Positions 43,686 to 54,990 of a stretch of 64,000 nucleotides of DNA are shown one piece after another. The notes under the pieces are model-generated. The model was not told the origin of the DNA, made no database searches, and was given only the letters and a program-made list of their open reading frames with translations. Both the position numbers and the translations under genes were made by a program. Source of the DNA: Mytilus trossulus (Eukaryota > Mollusca > Bivalvia > Mytilida > Mytilidae); NCBI RefSeq assembly GCF_036588685.1, contig NC_086380.1:37214692-37278691 (forward strand), read 5' to 3'. How positions within the stretch are numbered: the first letter of the stretch is position 1; every line of letters begins with the position of its first letter.

Positions 43686-44990
43686 TATATAAAAATATAT
43701 AAACCATCATTACTGATTGACCCGTAAATGGCTATAAAATGGAGATTGAATTAAATATGCTCGTATTTTACTAGTGAGATTTTTTTATCAAATGTTTAGC
43801 CTTAGAAGTACTCGATATTCAAGACAACGTTTTTTCTTTATCAATTCATTCACAATAAGAAGAAAACAAACGTTTTATCTAAAGTTAAATGTAAATGAAA
43901 CTGAAGTCAAAGCTGGATACAAGGATCAGGTTACTCAACTGTATTTTTTTCATTATTAAAACGATTATGCGTACAATTAAACTATTAAACCTAAGTGTTA
44001 AATGTAAAATCATCCTTACAAAAATTAGCAAATTTATGACGAGTTTGTTGATTATTATTGGAAATAATTGCAAAAATGATAAGATTTTTTCGTAACATCA
44101 ATGCTATCCTTTTTTCCTCTACATCTATCTTCAAATGAGCAATTTGAGGGATCTCACTTCGTAGGACATTGTATGTTTATCCTTCTAGATCAACTTGTAT
44201 TTCCCCTTTGTTTTCCCTTTTTTGTTTACAAGTGGTTTTCGTTAGTCCCGCTTATACTCATTTTTGTTATTGTGGGTTTTAAAAGTTATTGTTTATGCTA
44301 AATTTGTAAAAATAACATTGCACATCGTAACTTTGGGACCTTATTCTGCCTAGTTTCGAAAACATTATGTTAAGATAGAGGATATAACTATATTGAACTC
44401 TATATCTATAAAACTAAATCTACAATGTATATTAAAAATGAGGGACGAAGAATATCAGAGGGACAGTCAAACTCATAAATCGAAATTAAACTGACAACGC
44501 CATGGCTTAAAACGAAAAGGACAAACAGACATACAATAGTACACATGGCACAACATAGAAACTAAAGAATAAACAACACGAACCCCACCCAAAATTAGGG
44601 ATGATCTCAGGTGCTCTGAAAGAGTAATCAGATCCTGTTCCACATTTGGCATCCGTCGTTATTCTTATGAGATAACAAATCCGGTAAATAGTCTAATACT
44701 GAACCTCTTATAAAAAAAAACAAATTCAGTCGTTTATAAAACTTGATATGGGACGCAACAACAATATACGTACTAGTATAATATATTTGAAATGAAGAAC
44801 ACTTTTCATCAAACGAAATTGTTTATGTTTAAAGTAGAAATATAATGTTAGGTTCAATAAAGATGTGGAATGTCTTTTTAAAAAGATGAAGTTAAGTTAA
44901 AAGAATAAAATTCATGCGACAAAGCCAAGAGAATAAAGCTTTTAAAAAAAGTTAAAGCTGTGGTTAATTAAAAAAAAATATATTTGTTAC
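43686..44990. other. Intron of the receptor pseudogene with a family C insertion
   Basis: Intron of about 1.3 kb; the paralogue's intron is about 0.65 kb. Much of the extra length is the family C copy at 44440-44705. Two overlapping open frames in 43.77-44.30 kb have no motif. Confidence 0.7.
44440..44705 (-). repeat. Repeat family C
   Basis: GAGGGACAGTCAAACTCATA, GACAACGCCATGGCTTAAAA, AACAACACGAACCCCACC and GATGATCTCAGGTGCTCTGA. The reverse orientation is at 55550-55800, and related sequence lies next to the RT fragment at 48.90-49.10 kb. That placement implies C is the 3' UTR of an RT-type element. Confidence 0.8.
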
Positions 44991-45309
44991 TTACCTGAAG
45001 AACTATCATGTCGTAAATATCGTTGTAAGCTGATCTATTCCAAACTAGATGGTCATCCCACCATATAACATCCAAGTAACCAGAAACAGCAATCTTTTCT
45101 GCCACCTCATCAAAATTATGAATGCTAAACAGCCTGAAATTGACAGTCACCAGAATGGCATCATTTTGATCGTTAATTGGTCTCACTTGTTTATTGTAAC
45201 TTTTATTGATGAATAAGTCGTTGAACAGATTCTTGGCAACATCTGAACTCTGATGAAAACCATTGCATACTGTCAACAGAAAACACATAATGTGTAATTT
45301 GTTTGCCAA

Positions 45310-46330
45310 ACTTAACTAATATTATGCAAAGGTTGTGCTTTATATTTTATGTAAGCGTGATGTAACCAAGTATTTGAAATGAGAAACAAATAATTGACTG
45401 GCAATTTAAATGCACATTGATATAAATGTTCATGTTTAAAAAAATCAATGCACGTTGTCTTATACATTCTCTCATCAAACATATTAAACATATTAAACTC
45501 AAATGATGATTAATGTTTTTCCTTACGACATTTGACAACCAACAAGGGACATGGTTTGAGTTGTAAATTATCAGAGGAGGAAAAGAGGCCAATGACACTA
45601 AATTGACATCGCTTATATGTATTAACCTATTATTTACTTTTATAAATTGTTATTTGGATGGAAAGTTGTTTCATTGGCACTCATACCACATCTTCCTATA
45701 TCTATGTTTGTTAAATTTTAGTTAATTTATGTTTTAAAGTTTAGTTTGACGTTAATTTTTACTTAACTAGTACATAATTTTATTTAGGGATCAGCTGAGA
45801 TCCACCTCGCTGCTTTGAATACACATTGGTTGCCTTTAGCTGCTGTCTGCTCTTTGGTCGGATTGTTATCTCTTTGGCATATTTCCCATTTCCATTCTAA
45901 ATTTTATTTAAACGGCAATGCCAACTACATAGTACGTTAAGGACTGCGCAATAGAAAAACTACCATCAAACAATGTGATATTAGGTGTTCCAGAAGAGTA
46001 AACAGATGCTGCCCTACATGCATTTGACACAAGTCATTTTTGTCATTTAAGTTCTAATGATAAGATAATTATCAAACAATGCTGTAAAACAAATGCATCA
46101 ATTCCAAAGAACATAAATAAATAATGAAAATCAATTATCAGTACCTGTACTATGGGTTTTCACAGTTTAATCTACGGTTGCAATGTAGATGACCGATGCA
46201 TATCAACAGACGCTTACAAAGTACACAAACCCGTTCATTCCCCTGAAAGATTTAATTTACTTTTCATAACTAACATGGATTACAAATATGAACAATATTA
46301 CACTACAATATCAATGTCTGTTAACCCTTA
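45310..46330. other. Upstream of the receptor pseudogene, with family A and B remnants
   Basis: 45640-45705 is a family A tail (GAAAGTTGTTTCATTGGCAC, ACCACATCTTCC). 45775-45905 is a diverged family B tail (GGGATCAGCTGAGATCCACC to CATATTTCCCATTTCC). Neither is found at the matching place in unit 2 (58.1-58.4 kb), where the flanks otherwise align. Confidence 0.6.
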
Positions 46331-47167
46331 GTTTGTTCTAACTGATTATTGTTTTTTGTGGATAAACGTACACTGGCGAATAGTTCATGGATGTTCCGGA
46401 TGGTTGTGATAATTATAGACCTTTGATGTTTCAAACATGTGTATGTGTCTTTGAACTAGAATTAACCAAATACTGAAGACAAGTAAATAAAAATTATTCC
46501 CACTCTAATAAACTGTTTGGTTTAACTAGAGATCTTCTTTAATTGTTAAAATGTCAGGGAACCTAAAAACTTTGTTAAATTTGTTAATACACCTTTTATA
46601 TTCCCTATTGACTTAATTGTTGTCTTATTTAGAAACGAATATATGTTGTTATACAGTTCTGAACGTTGCCATTTTGATAATGCACCTTTTATATTCTTTA
46701 AAAGACTTTCTGGTTTCTCAAAGTCACTTAAGAAGTATAAAATTGCACAGGATATCATTTGTAGGAGGTTTATGGACTTAATAATTTTCTACTCAGTTGT
46801 CTCGTGAGATAGCTTAATCGTGTGTTTTTCAAGGCTGCTTTATTGAAAGGAAAATGAGATTGGGAGATAATCTGTGACAAATAATTGTTAATGCTGTTGT
46901 GTAGCTCATTACAATTTCCAAGCGGGAAATCATGTTATTTAAAAAAACAACTTTCATATAGGTTCACTTTGCAAATTGATATATATCTGAGGCCAATCTT
47001 ACCGAACAAAAATTAATGAACGATACAGAAAGAAAAACAAATAAAAGTAAGGTTATTGAAATAAACACAGGGGAATTGCTGACAGGAAAATTGCCAAGTG
47101 TAATTTATGTGAATTCATATACATATGACCAGCATGTGAACCTTACAAAAGAAAATTGCATTGTTTA
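46331..47167. repeat. Non-coding part of duplication unit 1
   Basis: Aligns closely with 59.16-60.02 kb, for example GGAAAATGAGATTGGGAGAT and TTACCGAACAAAAATTAATG. Its conservation is like that of the surrounding non-coding duplicate; no exon recognised. Confidence 0.6.
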
Positions 47168-48893
47168 ACCCTTTAACGTTCCTACTGGTCAATCTGACCG
47201 ATAAGCTTAATTTGTGGCGGAGTAGTTTGCATGAAGTTTTGTATCGTTGACAATTTTTGACATACATATGTGGTTGTGGGCTCAAATTGAAGATCAGTAT
47301 ACCACCAACTTGATTTTTGGTGTCTGAAACCAACAAAATGCAATGCATTATGTCAATTTGCCCTATATTGACAAGAATTTTTTTGGGGAAAACTGTTTTA
47401 TTTTCATTTTTAAATAGAATATTTTCACAAAATGTCACAAGACAAATTGTTGCTGTTTTTTGTTTTAAAATGACAATTTTGATAACTGTGCCGTCATCAT
47501 TTACAAGAATACTATCAAAACTGTAAGTAAAACCCATACACATACAAACAATCTGATTCATAGAGTATAAACACTGAAACAAAACTCAAATTACAAGGAA
47601 TTTTCATGTTTTGTTTTGTCAGTTTTTATAGCAAAAGAGAAGAGAACACCTAAAATGTGTTAAAAATTGTTAGCCAAGTCGGAATAGCAATAACAAATCT
47701 TTGATTCTTTAGTGTCTGGTTATGAGGGTGTTGGATATCGTATCGCTAAGGTATAGAAATAGTGACATATAGACGAAAAAACGAACATTTCTGAATAACT
47801 TTCATACAAATTTGCTTGAAAAAAAATAATTTTCAAAAAATAGCTTCTTAAGAAAACGAAGTTGGATTATGTTCTCCCAAAATTAATTTCTAGTCTTACA
47901 GAGAAGGTGACTTATATGCTTTAATTTCATAAGGTTTCCAATGGTTTCTGTGGCGCAGTGGAAAGATGCACAGTCTTACACCCGGATGATCGCGTGTTCA
48001 AACCTTACTGCCGGAGGATGAAAAAATAAATTCCTATATTAAATGTAACTTAACTTAACTTTCAATTTCAATAAAGACAACTGAAATACATGATTACATC
48101 TAAAAGAAAATTTTACCCCCCCCCCCTTTTTCTCCCCTCTCTCTGTTTTTGTTACATTCTTAGCCTGGGCACTCAATAATACCAGATTTTCGTTCAATAT
48201 TTACTCAAAATTCTTTCCTAAAGCCTCATTCTGTAAGCAGTTATGAATAGTACATCTTTAACATAAACTTGGGCCATTTATTTGACTATGACAAAAATTC
48301 TCAAAAAATCCACTATTTTTCGGTGTTTCGAGTCTTGATATTTCTACCAATCAGACAGGTTTTGCACATTTCTGTATAAAGTTTTCACCGATAACGTTGT
48401 CGAAAGTCTTCATGCATTAATTTAACACTAAAACTATGTTCTATTTTTGTCACTAAATGTCTGTAAAACCGCTTTTCCGCTTGAATTGTACATTTTTGTC
48501 ACTTTAATTCAGCATGTCACGTGACTTTTGAGAGATATCACGTGACCAACGTAAGAATTATTTTCCTTAAATCAAGTTTTCCTGAAACCTTGGTCAATTA
48601 TCTATCAGATGAGTCTAACTTGTCCTTTGAGTGAGCTTTTTATCGAAATGTGCAATTGATTGAAAACTGATATCCTTTATTCGGGAAGAAAAGGTTAAAT
48701 CCTTGAATGTTCCAGTGGAAACATTATTATAAACAATGTCATAATACCTGTACCTGTTGGAACAAATATTCTATACTATTTATTCCGTTAGGAACATCTA
48801 CTGTAATATTTATTCCTGTGGAAATAATATTCCAGAATAGTTTTTCCATTTGGAACTTATATTATGAAGGAACTTCTATTCCGTGACAAAGGG
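47168..48893. mobile_element. Candidate TTAA-flanked element present only in unit 1
   Basis: The boundaries read TTAACCCTTT at the left (from 47166) and AAAGGGTTAA at the right (48888-48897). Unit 2 has a single GTTTAAG at the equivalent site (60.01 kb). TTAA targets with CCC starts recall piggyBac-type elements, but the inverted match is only 6-8 bases and no transposase is visible. An open frame at 47115-47582 (minus) crosses the left boundary and is chance. Confidence 0.45.
47943..48020 (+). repeat. tRNA-derived SINE head
   Basis: TGGCGCAGTGGAAAGATG resembles an A box and GTGTTCAAACC a B box, 34 bases apart, as in tRNA-derived SINEs. It does not fold as a complete tRNA with a matched acceptor stem, so it is not called a tRNA gene. 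It lies inside the unit-1-only insertion. Confidence 0.5.
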
Positions 48894-48897
48894 TTAA

Positions 48898-49352
48898 GAC
48901 AATAACAATCAAAACCAAGGAGTAAATAAAGACAAAAAAAACAAAGGACATGTACATCAACATATATAATTAAGAAATGAGAAACAACACGAACTCCACT
49001 AAAAACCGGGAGTGAAATCAGGTGCTCCGGAAAGGTAAACATTTCCTGCACCGTATACGGCACTCGTCGTGTAATTGCATTGTTCAGTTTGGTAATGATG
49101 GAAGGTTATAATGACTGAGGAAGAATATCAGATATGATTTCTGACACAATTTTGTTATAAAGGCCAATCAGCTTATGGTGGCGACCGTGAAATTTCTTGA
49201 ATGATGACCTTAATTTGATTGATTTATAGCCCTGTCTTAGCAACTTTTGAGAGAACAGTATTCCTCGTTCAACAAAATTAACGTACTTTGAGACAGCTCT
49301 AGAGTAACGTATCAATTGAGAAACATACACTTCATATGCTGGGGCCGCTGGG
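48898..49352 (-). pseudogene. Reverse-transcriptase C-terminal fragment with family C tail
   Basis: On the minus strand the frame reads SCPAAPAYEVYVSQLIRYSR, FVERGILFSQKLLRQGYKSI and KKFHGRHHKLI, ending with stop at 49106. The ..AYxVYxSQLIRYxRA.. pattern is the C-terminal region of a group of invertebrate RT elements, probably Penelope-like relatives. Its 3' side (49105-48898) contains family C sequence (CCGGAGCACCTGATTTCACT). The open frame runs on past 49352 into duplicated flank only by chance. Confidence 0.65.
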
Positions 49353-49741
49353 CAAGATTTAAATTGGATTTTGTAAATTTTATAAACTCGATGTAATTGA
49401 ACAATTTTATTTTTATAAAGAGTGAGTTTCAAATGAGAGTCATATAAATTTTCAACGGAGATGAAATACTTTTTTGCTTGTTTCACGAATAATACTGTTT
49501 TAGTGAAGTTGAAGTGAGATTGACATGAATCTCAATTTACATGAAATTAATGTGAAATTTCTCTGTGTATCCTAAGCTGATTTTATTTCGTTTATAAACA
49601 TTTGTAGTGTGTATAATAACTGTTTATTCATTTACGACTCTTGAATATTGATATATATATGTATATATATATACTTCGCTAATATTTAGTCTTCCCCTTG
49701 TTTTGGTACGTATGATGCGTTGCCTCATACAGTACCATAGT

Positions 49742-50215
49742 GTCAGGATAAGTATAACTCATTCATTATTCTGTTTCACCGAAGAGTCGATTGCTAGTAA
49801 AAAGAAATGTGTGTACATTAAACATGTTAAACTTAACATTATTTGATGAATTTTATTTTTGAACAACTGTTACGTTAATAGGTTTATATTATTTTCTTTA
49901 TTTTTTAATCTTTTTTATTGTCGTGGTATTTAACAGAATGTCCTCGACCAATAATGACGAAACCAATATTCCAATCATTATATAGCGAAATTGCATACAG
50001 TTCCTTAGATACACTGGCGGTTGTGTTGCGGGAGTTTAATGTAAATATATACATAAACATTGAGATGATATAGACGCCTCCGGGTGCGGGAATTTCTCGC
50101 TACATTGAAGACCTGTTGGTGACCTTCTGCTGTTGTTTTTTTGTTTGGTAGGGTTGTTGACTCTTTGACACATTCCCCATTTCCATTCTCAATTTTATTA
50201 CATTTACGTTTACTT
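49742..50215. other. Unit-1-only insertion with a family B 3' fragment
   Basis: Unit 2 runs from ACAGTACCATAGT straight to TTTTGAATCCAAGC (60.41-60.44 kb), whereas unit 1 has about 470 bp between these blocks. 50068-50203 is a family B 3' end (GACGCCTCCGGGTGCGGGAA to CATTCCCCATTTCC), in + orientation. The rest is unidentified. Confidence 0.65.
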
Positions 50216-50918
50216 TTACTAGTGATTTTGAATCCAAGCATATATGATCAAAGCCCTTTATAATACAACTTTACTCAGTAATCGGAGTACAAAATGTGTG
50301 CTTGAAACACAAACCCTGGACTTTTAAAATGTAAGCTCTCAAGCGCGTACAATTCACAAGAAGAAAAGTCAAGCTATGTGCTCTTAATTTTAAATTCCGC
50401 GTTCATAGCGCTGAAACAACTAATATCCATTTTAACGTCTTTGTTTGAGACGGTGTTGATTCGAGCCAACGATCTCTTGCTCTCCAGACGGTTGTTTATA
50501 ATATCATACCAAAAAACCAAAGTACAATAATCAATACAGACCTTTTACAGTTAAACGCGAGCAAAGCGTATCTTATCTATATAAGAACCCTTAAATGCAA
50601 TTTGAAAGTAGACGTGAATACAGATGGCCAACTGCATACTATACACATTAATCAACACTCCCTGCAATTTAAAAGAAAACTCTCCTATTATATATTTGAA
50701 TGTAAAAAAGTTGCCAGTTGTTACAAGGCTAATTTTTGTCCTTCATTAATGTATCATCATTTTCCAGCGTTCTTCCAAGTAACACCGTAAACCTCACTGT
50801 AGAACTCCTATTCCAAGATTTTCTTATTGTTCTTAAAATATATGTGTTTTCGCCATGAACATGCATGCAATATTTGCTGCTGGACATACAACAAACAACA
50901 ACCAATCAACTTTATAAA
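50216..50918. repeat. Duplicate non-coding segment, unit 1
   Basis: Pairs with 60.82-61.65 kb (CGGAGTACAAAATGTGTGCT, AATCAACACTCCCTGCAATT, GCAATATTTGCTGCTGGACA). No gene recognised in either copy. Confidence 0.6.
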
Positions 50919-50923
50919 CTATA

Positions 50924-52207
50924 CACATGGAAAAAAGTATTGCAACACCTTGAATTTTTAAAAGTTGAAAAATAAGCCTCTTGTTTTTGCTAAAATAAAA
51001 TAAAATATGTGTATAATATTATTGAAACATAGTTTATGATAACGTTTTCATTTAAACGAACAAAAAAAAGTTTGAAAAAAAAATATTAATACAACCACAA
51101 TTTTAATAACAAAATTAAGTGGGTTTTTTTGTACAAAAAAAATTAATTTTATAACTTTTAATGTAGTCGAACTTTACAATGTCAGACATTTCAAAATTAA
51201 TCTTGAGATGACTGTTCACATCATGGTTGATTGTTATACGCCAAAGAATTAGCACTTTGTGCGCAGCCTCCATCCAAACGGATAACCACATCTAAACGTC
51301 TTCTGATTCCTGCCATGAATCGACTTATTTGTTTCTAAGGTAGCAGCAACCATTTCTGCTGAAGGGCATTGCCTTTTTAATGATATGTTTGAACTGGGGT
51401 GTCCTTTCGCGCACATTCCGCCCAAATATGCTCGATATGGTTCAAATCCGGGTTACGATCGGGCCATGGAAGATGAGTCGAATTCCATTTGAACATTGGA
51501 TCTTCCTCCGCGATGCTAATTTCCAACTTTGGCGAGCTCTGCACTACATTTGATACGGAAAACTGTGTGTCTGTTTGTTAGCAAAGGTCACCGAAATGGT
51601 CTTTTTGCACGATAACCAGTAGAGATGAGTTGATCTCGAACAGTTCTTGTTAAAAGGCTCCTGTATGGCCACCACTTTCTTTTTAGGATTGTCTTGTATG
51701 CAAATGGTTTCCTTCTGACCAACCTTCAATATGCTTGATTTTCTCAAGCAAATGGGATAGAGGGTCTTCATTATCTCGGAAGGTCTTTTACAGCGTGTAT
51801 TGCCTGCTTGTTATTCTCAAAACGACTTATAGTGGAATGGTGATGAACAACATTACGTGCAGTTGTTACAGCGACACCCCTGCTTCTCTTATGCTGATAA
51901 TAGCCATCTTGCTGCAGTTAAGAGTTGTCAAGAACCCATTACAAGGTGTCAATCACATCACTTTAAAAACTTGGTTATTTAAAGTGTTGAAAACAATGAT
52001 GATAACAACATCTGTTTTGCTGTTTACGGGTACAGTAGCTGTATGTGCAGATAAAAACTTTTCGAGACGATATTTATTAATTAAAATCAGGTGATACTTA
52101 AATAATGTTTTAATAGTTCTATTTTACCAAATTATATCACCAAAAAATAAAGAGGTTTTTTTTTTATTTCAATTTCAATTTGGTGTTGCAATACTTTTTT
52201 CCATGTG
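50924..52207 (-). mobile_element. Tc1/mariner-like transposon, decayed
   Basis: Perfect inverted ends CACATGGAAAAAAGTATTGC..ACACC and the complement, flanked by TATA (50920-50923 and 52208-52211). The unit 2 locus at 61.65 kb is the empty site (AAACTATTACATG), so insertion followed the duplication. On the minus strand the transposase end is recognisable: LPWPDRNPDLNHIEHIWAEC at about 51.4-51.5 kb (the WP..NPDLNxIExxW block of Tc1 transposases) and MAGIRRRLDVVIRLDGG near 51.28 kb. Stops and frameshifts separate these parts and the N-terminal half is hard to follow, so the copy cannot encode an active enzyme. Confidence 0.9.
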
Positions 52208-52211
52208 TATA

Positions 52212-53850
52212 TAACATGTACATATTACACGAAGACAAGATCTTGTAATGTAACTATAAAAAGTACCATAATACTACATGTACTACAAAAGTTAGTGTTG
52301 TTTTGTTGGTTTGGGAAATTTTTGCCAATTTTTGCAATTTACTATATCACTGAACACTAACATTGCTTAGAAAACTCATCCCTGACCAGAATATTTAAAA
52401 TGTAATTTGACAAAATTAAAGCAGATTCTTGATTGTTTTTCTTTTGATGTGAGACCCAAATAGTACCAATGCAAATATAATGTAATAGTCCGAGTCAGCC
52501 TTTCCCGAAATATTTTATAAATCAAATATCTTTAAAAGGCAGCTCCATGACCACTCAATATGTTCAGCTTATTTGAATCGTTGACTTATACTCTTCCAGC
52601 TTGAAGTATCGGTTTTGAATTCTTGATTTTTTTTTCCCCTTATATTACCTAAGTACATCCTCAAATAATATAGAAATCCCTAATACAAAATGCCACAAAC
52701 ACCGGTGGTAATATATGTCTCTGGTGCTCGGTGGAAAAGCCATTTAGGAAATATAATTATTATTGTTACGAGACATTCAATAATTCATTCATTATACTAA
52801 GAAAATTCCAAATACCTACTTTAATTTGTGGAACAAAAAAATTAAACACTATGTTAATTATGTACATTTTTTTTTCTCAAGGTGTTTATGCTTAATTTAG
52901 AGGGGAAAAGGGATTGATGGACGACTAAAATTAACTATATGTTTTTATATAATCATCAATTATGGACTTTTGACGAAGTAAATATGTTATCTATGAACCT
53001 GTTTAGATTATATTGACCGCGGACACAGTCTGCATTTAACATAACATTCTTGAAATCTCCCAATTAACTTTTTCTTTTTGTCTGCTGCGGTGCTTCTTAT
53101 ATTCATTTGTAATATGTGTGACGTCATCAAGATAGTATTCTATATTAGCAAGATTTATTTAGATATATATATATCGTTAATATACATCTAAATAGAATCA
53201 TGGCGTCAATACACTGTAAAAAGAAACAACACTTTGGTACGCAAAATAATTTTGGAAACACCTGATCGTCATAACCAATGAAAACAGTAGAATGCTACAC
53301 CATATGTATTATTACATTGTATTTCAGGATAATCAACCTTGCGAAAATATCTAAACTTTACACAGTTCGATCGAGCCTCTGAAGTCTACATAACTTGAAG
53401 CTTTAGATGTTACATTTATGCTATTAAATACGATTTAGTTTCCATGAAGCTTACAGGCAAGGGTAGTTTATTGAAACAAAAATACATTTATCAAAGTTGA
53501 ACTGACTCGTTGATTTTATGTACGAAATTCTTTCAGAGCAAGACATTTTGCCAAACAAAATATAGAGATGAGGCTCATTCTAACATTAAATCAGAAGGGA
53601 ATCATCGGGGTCTGTTTCGATTGAGCGACAGTATTATGGATGGGCGTAAGAAAATGCACAAAAATCTATTGTCTGTTGCATCGCACCTTTTTTTTTATGG
53701 CTGGAGATTTGCTTGGAAAAATTAAAGAAAGAAATAAGCTCCTCAAGATTGTTAAAAACTAATTAGGGGGTTCGCCTACTGATAAGTGCCGATGATAATG
53801 AAGACGAAAAATATATTCCCAAGGCAGAGACTAGTATGGTGGCTGTTTAA
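52212..53850. repeat. Duplicate non-coding segment, unit 1
   Basis: Pairs with 61.66-63.61 kb (GAACACTAACATTGCTTAGA, ATGCCACAAACACC, TTGTCTGCTGCGGTGCTTC, AGTTCGATCGAGCC). A short open frame at 53510-53725 has a partial counterpart at 63274-63456, but both are disrupted and show no family. Confidence 0.6.
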
Positions 53851-54540
53851 GGCCATTTCGCGTTTTTGCGTTTCCGCCTTTCTTATTATATAGAGCTAAA
53901 TCGTAAAAACGCGAATTCGCGAAGTCGAAAATGCGAAAATGTGAAGTCGAAAGCGCAAAACCGATTTTTCGACTTCGCTTTTTTGTCTTTCCGACTTCGC
54001 TATTTCGAGTTTTCGCGTTATCGACTTCGCCTTTTGGCGATTTTGCGTTTTTTGCGATTTCGAGTTTTCGTGTTTTTGGCGATTTCGAGTTTTTGCGTTT
54101 TTCGCAATTTTTCCTTTTCGCCTTATCGCGATTATACGATAAACGTGTTATTATAACATAACATTTTGAATATAACAGGAGACAAGACTACAAAGTATAA
54201 ATCATTCAATATATCGTCATATAATTTCATATCTGTGACGCATTTTAAATATTTTCATTAATTATATATTTCTTTACATTCTTTGTTGACATTTACTGAA
54301 CAAATTTAAAAACAGATGCATTTGTATTAACTGTCTTTGAATATTCAATTTGCTTGAAGTTATAGTTTGAACATTTTGAAATAAATGAAATTTATCATTA
54401 CTATCGCCATGATTACTTAAAATACATAACCTTTCATTTAATGCTCTTGTTGTGAATTTAAACTTTTAAATATTTGAATAAGCTAGTGTGAACAAAGTTT
54501 AAAATTTAATACATTTTGGAGATAAGACTTTTGTCAAATA
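53851..54540. repeat. Unit-1-only insertion with a TTCGCGATTTTGCG-type low-complexity block
   Basis: 53853-54140 consists of short degenerate units such as TTCGCGTTATCGACTTCGC and GATTTCGAGTTTTCG, with GCGAAGTCGAAAA in the opposite sense at its left. The two halves are partly self-complementary. Open frames through it (FRLRFFVF, FRVFGDFEF) are products of the repeat. Unit 2 lacks it. Confidence 0.7.
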
Positions 54541-54990
54541 AAAAATGACCCGCGTCAGCCGTATACAACAAGGCAAACTCCAGCAGTTAAAAATATCACT
54601 TCTGTCCCTGATCCTTCTCCAGCTTAGGGTTTCAGTCGTTATTAACAGCCCTTTCGGGCCATCATTTCACGACGTGATTCGCGCACCATGAACCGTGAAC
54701 ATCTGTCACTACTATAAGCAGTATGAGATGAAACTGACCCTCAAGTCAACCACAGCTGCAACTCCCAGTAACTAGCCAGCCAAACAGCAAGGATCCATTT
54801 CTAGTTACTGTTAATAATTTGAGTATAGAGATTTATTTTCTTATCTTCTAGCTAAGACAGTAATGATGACAAACTTTATGAACTTGACGAATTATGTCAC
54901 AAGTTCATTTTCTTAAAAAATATGATTTTGTTTTAACTAGTCATGCATTTAACAAATTCAGACCCACAGTTCGAAAAAAAACCTATTTCA

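Larger units (their letters stand above)
42866..45309 (-). pseudogene. Cys-loop receptor (nicotinic-type) pseudogene
   Basis: Exon 1, 45309-44995, is open: a signal-peptide-like start (MANKLHIMCFLLTVC), then VRPINDQNDA and VIWWDDHLVWNRSAYND, ending at CAG|GTAAGT in phase 0. Exon 2 should start with GATACGATTTGG as in the paralogue; here the acceptor TTTCAG is followed directly by GAAACCGG. That is an 11-bp loss which shifts the frame and leads quickly to a stop. Downstream coding is otherwise kept: the Cys-loop C..FDPFDEQTC, M1-M3 and PADAGEKMSYSVTVFL. The conserved M1 proline is Ser (NIIISLIF) and a TAA after EDAM removes M4, with M4 itself degraded. It is read as a decayed copy, unless the assembly or this allele is at fault. 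Confidence 0.85.
42733..54990. repeat. Segmental tandem duplication, unit 1
   Basis: Matches unit 2 (56163 to window end) in the same order and orientation. Paired blocks: receptor gene; 46.14-47.17 with 58.95-60.02 kb; 49.35-49.74 with 60.02-60.42; 50.22-50.92 with 60.82-61.66; 52.21-52.39 with 61.66-61.82; 52.68-53.85 with 62.26-63.61; 54.54-54.91 with 63.62-63.98. Unit 1 has its own insertions: 44.44-44.70, 47.17-49.35, 49.74-50.21, 50.92-52.21 and 53.85-54.54 kb. Confidence 0.85.

Noticed and set aside
44101..44301. Hydrophobic 66-codon open frame in the receptor pseudogene intron
   Set aside because: Opposite strand, no homologous frame in the paralogue's intron.
47115..47582. 155-codon open frame on the minus strand
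   Set aside because: It crosses the left border of a unit-1-only insertion and has no recognisable domain.
47943..48020. A functional tRNA gene
   Set aside because: A- and B-box-like motifs are present but no matched acceptor stem closes the cloverleaf; better read as a SINE head.
51735..52094. 119-codon open frame (+) inside the Tc1-like element
   Set aside because: The transposase motifs are on the minus strand; this frame is its shadow.
53866..54161. Two overlapping Phe/Arg-rich open frames
   Set aside because: They follow from the stop-poor TTCGCGTTTTTGCG-type low-complexity block.
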